Below are positions 1-6,012 of a stretch of 64,000 bases of DNA, piece by piece. Source of the stretch: Bhargavaea ginsengi (GTDB lineage Bacteria > Bacillota > Bacilli > Bacillales_A > Planococcaceae); contig NZ_FNZF01000008.1 of the NCBI RefSeq assembly GCF_900109165.1, forward strand, positions 1-64,000, read 5' to 3'. The position numbers and the translations under genes were made by a program. The notes under the pieces were generated by a model. That model worked only from the letters and a program-made list of their open reading frames with translations. It made no database searches and had not been told where the DNA came from. The number at the start of each line of letters is the position of its first letter. Within the stretch, counting starts at the first letter, position 1.

Positions 1-98
1 GCGGACTCCCGCGACCCTGCATAGATAGGCGACAGCTCTCTTGAGCCCATACGTTCGGATCACTTCTTCAATCAATGCATATTTTTCTCCCGGTGTGA
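1..98 (-). CDS. IS3-family transposase orfB, 5' part only
   Basis: The frame offset from orfA reads through the left edge without a stop. The visible residues (about 32) resemble the start of IS3-type OrfB, including GEKYALIEEV and LCRVAGV, the helical region that precedes the rve integrase core. The DDE catalytic core would lie outside the window. No own start codon is obvious; expression by -1 frameshifting from orfA is the family rule. Partial because of the window edge. Confidence 0.7.
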
Positions 99-101
99 GC
101 C

Positions 102-383
102 TTACTTCCTCAGCCTCCTCTCGGCTGCCTCTAACTTTTTTAACAATTCCAGTTCAGCCTCTAAATACTTAATCTTGGCCTGTGCCTTTTTCAGTTGTTC
201 TTCCGCGGACAGATCCCGTGTTACCGGGCGACCGGCGCTTCCGCGGCCCCGACGCTCGGATAACAGACCGTCCTCGCCAAGGGCGTCATACGATTTCCTC
301 CATCGCTTTAGCGATTGTTTCGGTATATCCGGCCCGATCTGCTTGGGATCCAACCCTGCCTCCAGAGAGATTTCGCACAGTTG
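102..383 (-). pseudogene. IS3-family transposase orfA, amino terminus lost
   Basis: About 90 residues resemble the carboxyl half of an IS3-type OrfA: the end of a helix-turn-helix (SLKRWRKSY), a linker rich in Gly and Arg (SERRGRGSAGRP), and a leucine-zipper-like coiled coil (IKYLEAELELLKKLE). The open frame continues upstream to 677, but that part is only the antisense of the amidase gene, so the true orfA start has been deleted. The junction lies near 370-385. Without the first DNA-binding helices the product is unlikely to work. Confidence 0.75.
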
Positions 384-1112
384 TGCATCGAGTTGAACAT
401 TGTACCGAGCTTTAGCACGATCAAGCAGCACAAGGACTGGTCCGGAAAGCATTGCCCGTCGAAAATCCTCAATGACAAGCGCTGGAATGAGTTGGTCAAT
501 GGCATTGTGGCCGAGTACGGCAGACTGAAGGGCCTGCCCATCCATGCTGCCAAACCGTCCACCGTGACGAAACCTACACCAAAGCCATCCGCACCATCCG
601 GAAACTCCATAGTGGACTACCTCAATGCTAAGGGGCAGGACAGCTCGCTCGCGGCGCGGAAGAAACTGGCGGAGCAATACGGCATCAAAGGGTATACGGG
701 TACAGCGGCGCAGAACCTGCAGCTTCTGGACAAGCTCAAGAGCGGGGCTAAGCCGGCGGTAAAGCCAGCAACGAAACCGTCTCCCGCTTATAAAGGCAAT
801 TCCGTCGTCGATTACCTTAACTCACTGGGTCGTGACAGTTCCCTCTCTGCACGCAAACGTCTGGCCGAGCAGTACGGCTTTAAAAACTACACGGGTACCG
901 CCGCACAAAACCTGCAGCTACTGGATAAGTTGAGGTCCGGTAAAAAGCCGTCCAAAAAGATCAACACAAACTCCCTCGTGGATTACCTCAAAATAACCAA
1001 GCAGCCGTCCAGTTTTTCGGCACGGAAGAAGCTGGCTGCAAAGCACGGAATCAAGAATTACAAGGGAACTGCTAATCAGAATAAGCAGTTGCTGGATATT
1101 CTGAATAAGTGA
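384..1112 (+). pseudogene. phage-type N-acetylmuramoyl-L-alanine amidase, 5'-truncated, with three C-terminal repeats
   Basis: The frame preserves the end of an amidase_2-type catalytic domain, with the motif HKDWSGKHCP that normally supplies the last two zinc ligands (His near 429, Cys near 453). It is followed by a Lys/Pro/Thr linker and three ~47-residue repeats starting near 603, 801 and 969; each begins NS-[IVL]-VDYL and contains YTGTAAQN or a close variant. Repeats of this kind act as wall-binding modules in phage and prophage amidases (family knowledge). Everything before the IS3 junction is gone, including the first zinc ligand, so catalysis is unlikely. An open frame starts at 315 inside the IS, but no good ribosome binding site supports it. 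Probably a prophage endolysin remnant. Confidence 0.75.
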
Positions 1113-1218
1113 TACAATGGGATTGGCATCAAGATTGTAACTACATGATTAGTTGTGTGGCAGCCGGTGACTAAGGCCCGTCAATGCCTGACATGCACGC
1201 TTATCACAACACAGAGTC

Positions 1219-1257
1219 AAAGCGGCCTTCCCTGTTATGGGTTGGACGCTTTTTTGC
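1219..1257 (+). terminator. intrinsic terminator, copy 1 of a repeated type
   Basis: A palindromic stem (AGCGGCC ... GGaCGCT) encloses an inner CCC...GGG pairing around TGTTAT, followed by six T. The same sequence recurs at 2821 almost unchanged, and in variant form at 1577, 2349 and 4140. Confidence 0.75.
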
Positions 1258-1277
1258 GTTCTAAGGAGGGATTTTTG

Positions 1278-1535
1278 ATGGATGATAATAATAGAGAGAT
1301 AAGGGAAAAAAGATACAAGAAAATAAAGTATCAAGAAGTTGAGGAAAACAAATGGAGACGCTTAATATATATAGTTTTTCTGGTGGTCAATCTCATTGTT
1401 ATTTCTATGTTTGACGTGGTTGATCGTATAGGTTTAATACCGACAATGATATTGGTCACGATATTGGTTTATTATTTCAACAAGAATCTCACACTAATCT
1501 TTTATAAAAAACTTATCAAAAAAAGCATGAATTAA
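1278..1535 (+). CDS. small membrane protein, unknown function (paralog of 2412-2651)
   Basis: An 85-residue protein. The start at 1278 is set by a strong AAGGAGGG ribosome site. The amino terminus is charged and hydrophilic (RYKKIKYQE), followed by two hydrophobic segments at about residues 28-47 and 53-70, then a short basic tail. Between the segments is DVVDRIGLIPT, almost identical in the minus-strand gene at 2412-2651, so the two are paralogs. The gene lies between two copies of the repeated terminator (1219 and 1577), as an isolated cassette. I do not recognise the family; a prophage-borne small membrane protein is the most that can be said. Confidence 0.65.
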   Translation: MDDNNREIREKRYKKIKYQEVEENKWRRLIYIVFLVVNLIVISMFDVVDRIGLIPTMILVTILVYYFNKNLTLIFYKKLIKKSMN

Positions 1536-1576
1536 ATGCAGGCTGTTAGGTCGCTGGAATAAGATAGTACACAGAA

Positions 1577-1613
1577 AGACGGCCTTCCCGGTAGTGGGTG
1601 GGCCGCTTTTTTG
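1577..1613 (+). terminator. intrinsic terminator, copy 2
   Basis: A GACGGCC ... GGCCGC stem with an inner CCCGGTAGTGGG turn and a six-T run. The flank downstream of the T run (GCGTT) is shared with copy 1, so the similarity extends beyond the hairpin. Confidence 0.75.
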
Positions 1614-1773
1614 CGTTATCTAAAGTGATTTTCAATCAGGTGGAAGAGTTCTTCATCGATTCCTGGCCGTCGTCCTAGCAATAGCAAAACTCTTCAGGAT
1701 GTAACTTATTCTGAAACTTATCGAACGATTATTCGTATATATTTTTTAATAGGTTATAAAGGGTGAATCTAAA

Positions 1774-2298
1774 ATGAAAATATATACATACCAACTTCCA
1801 TTAACCAAGGGTAGTACACAAGAAGTCACTTTATATGATGAATCAGAAAAACCACAGTATCTTTTTAAGAGAGTATATAAATCTTTTTTTCATCAAATAT
1901 TTGACGGTAGGATAGGTAACTTTCAATTCCTCAGTGAATTTCATGGATACGATTTAAAAGGTAATAAGGTAGTACGTGCTTACAATAAATATTCATTAAC
2001 AAGTTCTGAAACGTTATTACAGTTAGATAAAGAATCCCTATTCATTGCAAAATTTGAAGGTTTCAATTCAATTACCCCGACATACCATATTAAAAGTGAA
2101 GTTATACAAATATTTTCAACAATTGACACGAAGCGGTTTGTTCAGTTTTATGAAGATAAACAACTCATAGCATCGATTCAACTTTATTTTAAACCAAATA
2201 TAAAAAGCGAACTTAAATTATATAGCGCAGGAACTATTCAGAATCCACTATTCTATGTTTTATGTGCTCAAATATTTTATTTTGTAGGAGAATATTAA
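1774..2298 (+). CDS. tubby C-terminal-domain-like protein
   Basis: A 174-residue protein with clearly lower G+C than the chromosomal core. It is rich in beta-strand-like segments and aromatic residues (YLFKRVYKSFF, GNFQFLSEFHGYD) and ends with a hydrophobic stretch (PLFYVLCAQIFYFVGEY). It resembles Bacillus proteins annotated as tubby C-terminal-domain-like, which may bind lipid or membranes; the function is not known and the match is by eye. The ribosome site is modest (AAAGGGTG). It stands alone between repeated terminators. A weak LexA-like palindrome lies about 40 bp upstream (1722-1735). Confidence 0.6.
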   Translation: MKIYTYQLPLTKGSTQEVTLYDESEKPQYLFKRVYKSFFHQIFDGRIGNFQFLSEFHGYDLKGNKVVRAYNKYSLTSSETLLQLDKESLFIAKFEGFNSITPTYHIKSEVIQIFSTIDTKRFVQFYEDKQLIASIQLYFKPNIKSELKLYSAGTIQNPLFYVLCAQIFYFVGEY

Positions 2299-2348
2299 AA
2301 GTTGGTTTATAAATGTAAGTGTGATGTTTTTAAGTAACAGAAACGTTT

Positions 2349-2380
2349 AGCAGCCTTCCCGGTATGTTGGCCGCTTTTTT
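2349..2380 (+). terminator. intrinsic terminator, copy 3 (shortened)
   Basis: GCAGCCTTCCCGG ... TTGGCCGC followed by six T. It belongs to the same family as the copies at 1219 and 2821 but has lost part of the inner loop. It ends the tubby-like cassette. Confidence 0.65.
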
Positions 2381-2411
2381 ATATTTGAAAATCCATCCTA
2401 TAAAACGGCTT

Positions 2412-2651
2412 TCACTTTATGACGAATTTCAAAAAAATAAGTGTGAGAAGTTTGCTGATAGTTACTGCTGAAAGAACTATTAATGCTAGTGTCGGTATAA
2501 GCCCTATACGGTCAACCAAGTCATATTTAATGTTTGCACATAAAAACACGACCAATAAAATTCTATAAATTAATAACCTCCATTCATTATCCTGTGCTTC
2601 TTGATATTTTATTGTTTTATATCTTTCACTTCGTATTTTGGAATTATTCAT
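2412..2651 (-). CDS. small membrane protein, unknown function (paralog of 1278-1535)
   Basis: A 79-residue protein; the start at 2651 follows a GGGGTG ribosome site. The amino terminus (RYKTIKYQE) and central DLVDRIGLIPT closely match the plus-strand gene at 1278-1535. It has two predicted membrane segments with a short loop. The two copies lie in opposite orientation around the tubby-like gene. Divergence between them is substantial outside the conserved core, so this is not a recent duplication. Function unknown. Confidence 0.6.
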   Translation of the reverse strand: MNNSKIRSERYKTIKYQEAQDNEWRLLIYRILLVVFLCANIKYDLVDRIGLIPTLALIVLSAVTISKLLTLIFLKFVIK

Positions 2652-2820
2652 ATCAAGCACCCCACACATATCAGCATTTTCCTATGCACACTTCTCTGCA
2701 GTAAAGCCTTTCCAAGTTTGGGCGGTCTCTTTTTGTTTATGATGAGAGTATGCAGACCCCCACTTAGCTAGATAAGCCCTTCGGTTTCATCGCCACGGGG
2801 CTTTTACCGTATAAATGACT

Positions 2821-2857
2821 AAAGCGGCCTTCCCTGTTATGGGTTGGCCGCTTTTTT
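2821..2857 (+). terminator. intrinsic terminator, copy 4
   Basis: The most regular copy: GCGGCC, TT, CCC, TGTTAT, GGG, TT, GGCCGC, then six T. No plus-strand gene ends just before it, so it may mark a deleted cassette, or it may serve the opposite strand. Confidence 0.7.
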
Positions 2858-2874
2858 GTTAATGGGGAACTTAA

Positions 2875-3259
2875 TTAATTATTGTACAGCACTCTAATAT
2901 TGTTGATTGTAAACGACTTGCCTTCTTGGTTGATAACTTGGAAACGATATTTTTTCCCTCTAAGCCTTACCATAGGTTCCGGAACCAATATAAAACATTC
3001 TAGCGAATGTCATTGGGCCATAATTCTCTCCCTTTATAGCAAAAGGAACCATGACGTTATTGTTTTCAGGCTCTAAGTGTACCATCTGCTTAATTTCTTC
3101 TACTGTGTAGGGAATTTGCTGACCATCGCCATCAAGCACTTCAACTTGAGAATAAAAATCTTCTGTGTTGGTGATAGAGGTGCTAGCTGCAACTTCTGTT
3201 GGAGATAGACAAGACAAACTGACTAGAAAAGCTAGACCAAGAGCAACAATCTTTTTCAT
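2875..3259 (-). pseudogene. small exported protein with a likely frameshift
   Basis: The start at 3259 follows TAGGAGG. The product begins with a classic signal peptide (Met-Lys-Lys, hydrophobic core, AAS-type cleavage near residue 25), then an acidic region. The intact frame stops at 2960 after 99 residues. One base earlier in register, the sequence continues in a protein-like frame (LRGKKYRFQVINQEGKSF ...) to a stop at 2875. A single extra base near 2963-2967 would explain this. Either the gene is broken or the read has an indel. A hydrophobic signal sequence followed by the gene at 3310-3618 suggests two exported prophage proteins. Family not recognised. Confidence 0.55.
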
Positions 3260-3309
3260 AATAGCCTCCTATGTAAGGTTAAATTTTACACCGAGGCAAT
3301 CATACCATA

Positions 3310-3618
3310 TCAGTAGGAAAATACAACCACTTCATACCCATTTACTCCCACTAATTCCAACTTCTCATCAAAGTACTGTTTAACTTCCTCGTTCGTAGCA
3401 GGATCATCTGTCATCACTTTTAATTCTTTTTCGCTCTTACTGACACCGAAGCCGTTTACGCCATACTTCTCAGCTACTTCAGGATAAACAGTTTCATCGT
3501 CAAATAACTCATCGATCAGCTCATCTTCTGTCTTCCCAGCAGAAAGAACCTGACTTCCCAAACCGTAAACCAACAGGCAAGTCGTCAATCCCATAAAAAT
3601 CAAGCGTTTCTTTTTCAT
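3310..3618 (-). CDS. small exported or membrane-anchored protein, unknown function
   Basis: A 102-residue protein. The start at 3618 is chosen because GAGGAGGG lies just upstream; an in-frame start 11 codons earlier lacks one. A Lys-rich amino terminus and a hydrophobic segment at about residues 5-25 form a signal peptide or anchor. The rest is acidic (DELIDELFDDE; DEKLELVGVNGYEVVVF) and contains two VNG[FY] motifs. It lies just upstream of the frameshifted exported gene in the same direction, and the two may form a pair. Function unknown. Confidence 0.6.
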   Translation of the reverse strand: MKKKRLIFMGLTTCLLVYGLGSQVLSAGKTEDELIDELFDDETVYPEVAEKYGVNGFGVSKSEKELKVMTDDPATNEEVKQYFDEKLELVGVNGYEVVVFSY

Positions 3619-3786
3619 AGTGATCACCCTCCTCATCTTAAATAATTTCATACTTAATCGTTTTCATCAACCTAATTACCATCAATTCCAAATTATAGAC
3701 TTAATTCGTGTCGGTTTTCAGTCTTTTGGTGCTTCATGTAGCTTCTTCAATGATGCAGAAAAAGAGAAATAACACTCGATAAATAA

Positions 3787-3798
3787 GAACGTTCGTTC
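3787..3798 (+). promoter_or_regulatory. LexA (SOS) box upstream of yolD-like gene
   Basis: GAACGTTCGTTC matches the GAAC-N4-GTTC core of the Bacillus LexA/DinR operator. It ends 28 bp before the start codon at 3826, the position expected for an operator over a promoter. YolD-like genes are commonly SOS-linked. Confidence 0.7.
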
Positions 3799-3825
3799 TA
3801 TGATATCCCCAAGGAGGGATGCTGC

Positions 3826-4134
3826 ATGCTAAGAGACCGCGGCAATATCAAATGGACGGCCATGATGCTGCCTGAGCATCTGGAGGCATTGAGACAATGG
3901 CATGAGGAGGATAATCAGATTCCTCGGCCTGAGCTTTCCGAATGGGACCTCATGGAGATCCAGGAGGAGATTGATCTAGGTTACAAGCGTAAGTGCTTGG
4001 TCGAGGTGCAGACGTGGCGAGCAGGGGATATCCGAAAGCATACGGGTGTGATCGTGGATGTGGACGTGACGGGTAAGCGGATCCGTGTGGATGAGGGATG
4101 GCTGGACGTCTGTGAGGTCGTTGGAGTAGGTTAA
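3826..4134 (+). CDS. YolD-like family protein
   Basis: A 102-residue protein with the YolD signature: an amino-terminal RDRGNIKWTAMMLPEHL segment followed by an acidic region and a small beta-rich carboxyl half (W..DVC). YolD-like proteins usually accompany a Y-family polymerase (UvrX/YqjW) on phages and plasmids and are thought to act in SOS mutagenesis; the biochemical role is not established. Here no polymerase gene is adjacent. The ribosome site AAGGAGG is strong, and a LexA-type box precedes the gene. The G+C is closer to the core than that of its neighbours. It ends in a copy of the repeated terminator. Confidence 0.8.
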   Translation: MLRDRGNIKWTAMMLPEHLEALRQWHEEDNQIPRPELSEWDLMEIQEEIDLGYKRKCLVEVQTWRAGDIRKHTGVIVDVDVTGKRIRVDEGWLDVCEVVGVG

Positions 4135-4139
4135 TACAT

Positions 4140-4175
4140 AAAAAGCGGCCGCCCGTAGAGGGGTGGCCGCTTTTT
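4140..4175. terminator. bidirectional terminator between yolD-like gene and SecB-like gene (copy 5)
   Basis: AAAAAGCGGCCGCCC ... GGGTGGCCGCTTTTT forms a stem with A/T tracts on both sides. It ends the plus-strand yolD-like gene. It also directly follows, on the minus strand, the stop codon (4174-4176) of the SecB-like gene. Confidence 0.75.
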
Positions 4176-4608
4176 ATTCATCTGTTGTTTTTGTGTCAGT
4201 GCTATCTGCCTGTTGACTGTTTTGCATCATTTCATGGACATTGATAGTTGGTAAAATTACCGGCTTAGACTCGCCTTTACTAGTTAAATCCGATACTAGA
4301 CTGCGGAGGTAGGGGAATAATATAGAAGCAGCATTTATCTCGTAGTAGCTAATAATTTCGGTCTCTTCAGTTATCACTTCACTATTAAACCTGAAGAACC
4401 CCGCAATAACTGCTTTAACATAATGCTCATCTGACGGATTCCCTAACTCAACACTTAGCCAAACAACAGCGTGATTAATATTGTCTTTATCTAACGATAA
4501 CTTGAATGAAAATTTGGGATCTGTGAAGTCTGGATCTGGTTCAAGTAATCCATTCTTATAAATAGTTTCAACCACATGGTAGTGCGCAAATTGCAGTGCA
4601 GCTTTCAT
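4174..4608 (-). CDS. SecB-like chaperone of a toxin-antitoxin-chaperone operon
   Basis: A 144-residue protein. The carboxyl-terminal half has the SecB family hallmark: NAASILFPYLRSLVSDLT followed by VILPTINVHEMM. Free-standing SecB is normally absent from Bacillales, and SecB-like proteins in Gram-positives are typically chaperones of toxin-antitoxin-chaperone (TAC) modules, where they fold and protect a labile antitoxin (family knowledge). It is the third gene of a minus-strand operon, 20 bp after the small gene at 4629-4910, with an AAGGAG ribosome site. The tail (QQADSTDTKTTDE) is acidic and probably disordered. The order toxin candidate, small protein, SecB-like matches the CmdT-CmdA-CmdC arrangement. 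The SecB assignment is good; the role is inferred. Confidence 0.8.
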   Translation of the reverse strand: MKAALQFAHYHVVETIYKNGLLEPDPDFTDPKFSFKLSLDKDNINHAVVWLSVELGNPSDEHYVKAVIAGFFRFNSEVITEETEIISYYEINAASILFPYLRSLVSDLTSKGESKPVILPTINVHEMMQNSQQADSTDTKTTDE

Positions 4609-4628
4609 AATACTTTACTCCTTACCCT

Positions 4629-4910
4629 TTAAGAAGCCATTAATGTGTCAACACCAATAGTAAAGGTTTTTTCACTATCCTCTACATGAACAATGGAGGG
4701 ACTCTTTAAAGTAGCGCTTTTGTCGAATTCGATTGTCGTATATAGTTCCTCACTCGGGACTTCAAGAAAATCCTTCATAATGTTGAAAATTGAATGAATT
4801 TCTCCAGTTTCGGGATCACGGACTCCAGGTGTTTTGGAATCAAACTCAACTTTGACCCCATATTCCTCAGCAACTTTAAGTATGTGCTCTCGATTTATTG
4901 GAATTTCCAA
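4629..4910 (-). CDS. putative antitoxin of a SecB-dependent toxin-antitoxin-chaperone operon
   Basis: A 93-residue acidic protein starting with TTG at 4910, inside the last codons of the upstream gene (16-bp overlap). AAGGAGG lies about 10 bp before, so translation is coupled and well initiated. Residues 1-25 look like a helix (NREHILKVAEEYGVKVEF). The middle (PGVRDPETGEIHSIF) and the end (FTIGVDTLMAS) may be an extended chaperone-addiction tail, as in other TAC antitoxins. I do not recognise the sequence family. The antitoxin role rests on position between an ART-like gene and a secB-like gene, and on size. Confidence 0.6.
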   Translation of the reverse strand: MEIPINREHILKVAEEYGVKVEFDSKTPGVRDPETGEIHSIFNIMKDFLEVPSEELYTTIEFDKSATLKSPSIVHVEDSEKTFTIGVDTLMAS

Positions 4911-5524
4911 GGGAAATCATCCTCCTTAACGACTTTTTTAGTCATTGTTAATTTCGCTTGCTTATCCATAGCAACTTCTTGGATGCTGCTATCCACGATT
5001 GCTCGGCTGTTCTTTACACAAACTTGTGTGCCTTGTAAACGGTATGATATCTCTTCTTCATTATGAATGAATGACAACTGTTTTAGTCGCTTATTTTCAT
5101 CGATTGGGCGGGATTGCACCGTGAATGTCTTGATAATTGCCCACACGTATTCAGGATCCATCATGGAGAAAACAAAATGCGCACTTATTTTATCTTCCTC
5201 CGGCTCAAAAAGAATCTCTTCACGGACGTGACTCAAAAAACGAGCCAGAGATTCAATTCCTTCCCTTGTATCTAAATGCAGAACCTTATTAAAAGGTGCA
5301 TTAATTCTTGCCTCTAATACAGTCGGTTTTACATTTTTTCGAAACCTGTATTTAGTTTGTGCCCAAACTGATGCTTGTTTATAATCTTCACGGTAAAGGT
5401 AAAATCCATCGCCCAGCCAATGATTAGTCCTGTTTCCCTTTATAATGAAGGACTGTGAAGCAACAATCTTTTTTGCGGACGTGTCGCTAGTTCCGTGATA
5501 AGCGTAAAAATCAAGATCTCTCAT
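4895..5524 (-). CDS. putative ADP-ribosyltransferase-fold toxin (CmdT-like position)
   Basis: A 209-residue protein and first gene of the operon. It starts with YHGTSDTSAKKI (His10) and continues with NHWLGDGFYLYREDYKQA (Tyr42, Tyr44), then WAQ. This H...G-x-G-x-Y layout is that of ADP-ribosyltransferases of the PARP/diphtheria-toxin or DUF3990-like type. A later strand with GTQVCVKNSRAI (Gln167) sits where the third active-site residue or its substitute is often found. The ribosome site is weak (GTGGTGG), in contrast to the strong sites of the two following genes, as expected for a toxin. In CmdTAC, the toxin is an ADP-ribosyltransferase that modifies mRNA on phage infection (known). Fold by motif: moderate confidence; function: inferred. 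Confidence 0.6.
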   Translation of the reverse strand: MRDLDFYAYHGTSDTSAKKIVASQSFIIKGNRTNHWLGDGFYLYREDYKQASVWAQTKYRFRKNVKPTVLEARINAPFNKVLHLDTREGIESLARFLSHVREEILFEPEEDKISAHFVFSMMDPEYVWAIIKTFTVQSRPIDENKRLKQLSFIHNEEEISYRLQGTQVCVKNSRAIVDSSIQEVAMDKQAKLTMTKKVVKEDDFPWKFQ

Positions 5525-5773
5525 ACCACCACTCGCAGTTCACTTTGGTAGCTTTAGAATATCATTGTCACTCATAGAAACATAGAGTTTTGTTTTCAGT
5601 TTATAAGATTAAAAACCTCCGCACCAAAGTATGACTATTGATCGGACTAATAAGCACGCCCCGATTTTGCCCGACTTGTTGTGACTAACTGTGCTTCTCG
5701 ATGACCTTTTTCATTTAATAAAACGCTCAACCAATGCGCTGAAACTCGCAAAGGTTGAGCATGATTCATGCTA
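5525..5773. other. noncoding region upstream of the TAC operon
   Basis: No convincing gene. The segment next to the toxin gene (5525-5640) is A+T-rich and must hold its promoter; on the minus strand, a TGACAATGATATTCT stretch could contribute a -10-like element, but I cannot fix a clear promoter. The open frame at 5647-5943 (minus) spells GRNRTHI, a typical artefact of reading a tRNA T-arm backwards. Confidence 0.4.
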
Positions 5774-5806
5774 GTAATATGGGTTCGATTCCTGCCGAGG
5801 GCGCTG
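5742..5806 (+). other. degenerate tRNA 3'-half-like sequence, possible attachment-site remnant
   Basis: GGGTTCGATTCC at ~5781 has the T-loop consensus, with a partly pairing T-stem (three G-C or G-T pairs and a mismatch), followed by an acceptor-like GAGGGCGC. Upstream is an AGCAT/ATGCT mini-hairpin. It recalls the 3' half of a tRNA-Arg but does not fold fully and lacks CCA. It is directly followed by a strong terminator and then by ordinary chromosomal genes. This fits a tRNA 3' end used, then degraded, as an integration site. Confidence 0.35.
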
Positions 5807-5810
5807 ACAG

Positions 5811-5842
5811 ACGCATCACCTTTATAGGTGGTGCGTTTTTTT
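5811..5842 (+). terminator. intrinsic terminator at the island boundary
   Basis: ACGCATCACC, TTTATA, GGTGGTGCGT followed by seven T. A strong stem downstream of the tRNA-like sequence, as found after real tRNA genes. Confidence 0.8.
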
Positions 5843-5957
5843 GTTGTTCCCTGAAACGTGCGGTTGTCTTTTACTCCCTGCTTGATTCCACATTCCCTGA
5901 ATCTTTTCCTTCTTTTGTACGTAGAGAATAATGAAAAGGCCATTGTTTCAAGGAGAA

Positions 5958-6008
5958 ATGCGAATGGGTAAGGTAGGGGTAGATATCGCAGGTGAGAGAG
6001 GGGATTAA
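5958..6008 (+). CDS. possible 16-codon leader ORF before lemA
   Basis: AAGGAG lies 2 bp before an ATG at 5958, opening a 16-residue frame (MRMGKVGVDIAGERGD) that stops at 6006-6008, only 4 bp before the lemA start. The ribosome site is good but the spacing is short, and codon content cannot be judged at this length. It could be a coupled leader peptide or chance. Confidence 0.2.
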   Translation: MRMGKVGVDIAGERGD

Positions 6009-6012
6009 ACTG

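Larger units (their letters stand above)
1..383 (-). mobile_element. IS3-family insertion sequence fragment
   Basis: The minus strand carries the 3' part of an orfA-type gene and the 5' start of an orfB-type gene in the offset frame typical of IS3-family elements, where the transposase is made by frameshifting. The orfA amino-terminal region and the terminal inverted repeat on that side are missing; homology stops near 383, where amidase sequence begins. The element continues past the left edge, so its other end is not visible. It is probably immobile from this end, because one terminus is lost. Confidence 0.8.

Noticed and set aside
315-383. Amino-terminal part of the amidase open frame
   Set aside because: These codons are antisense of the IS3 orfA; true amidase sequence begins after the junction.
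5647-5943. A 98-codon minus-strand frame
   Set aside because: It reads backwards through the tRNA-like segment (GRNRTHI) and the terminator, a common annotation artefact.
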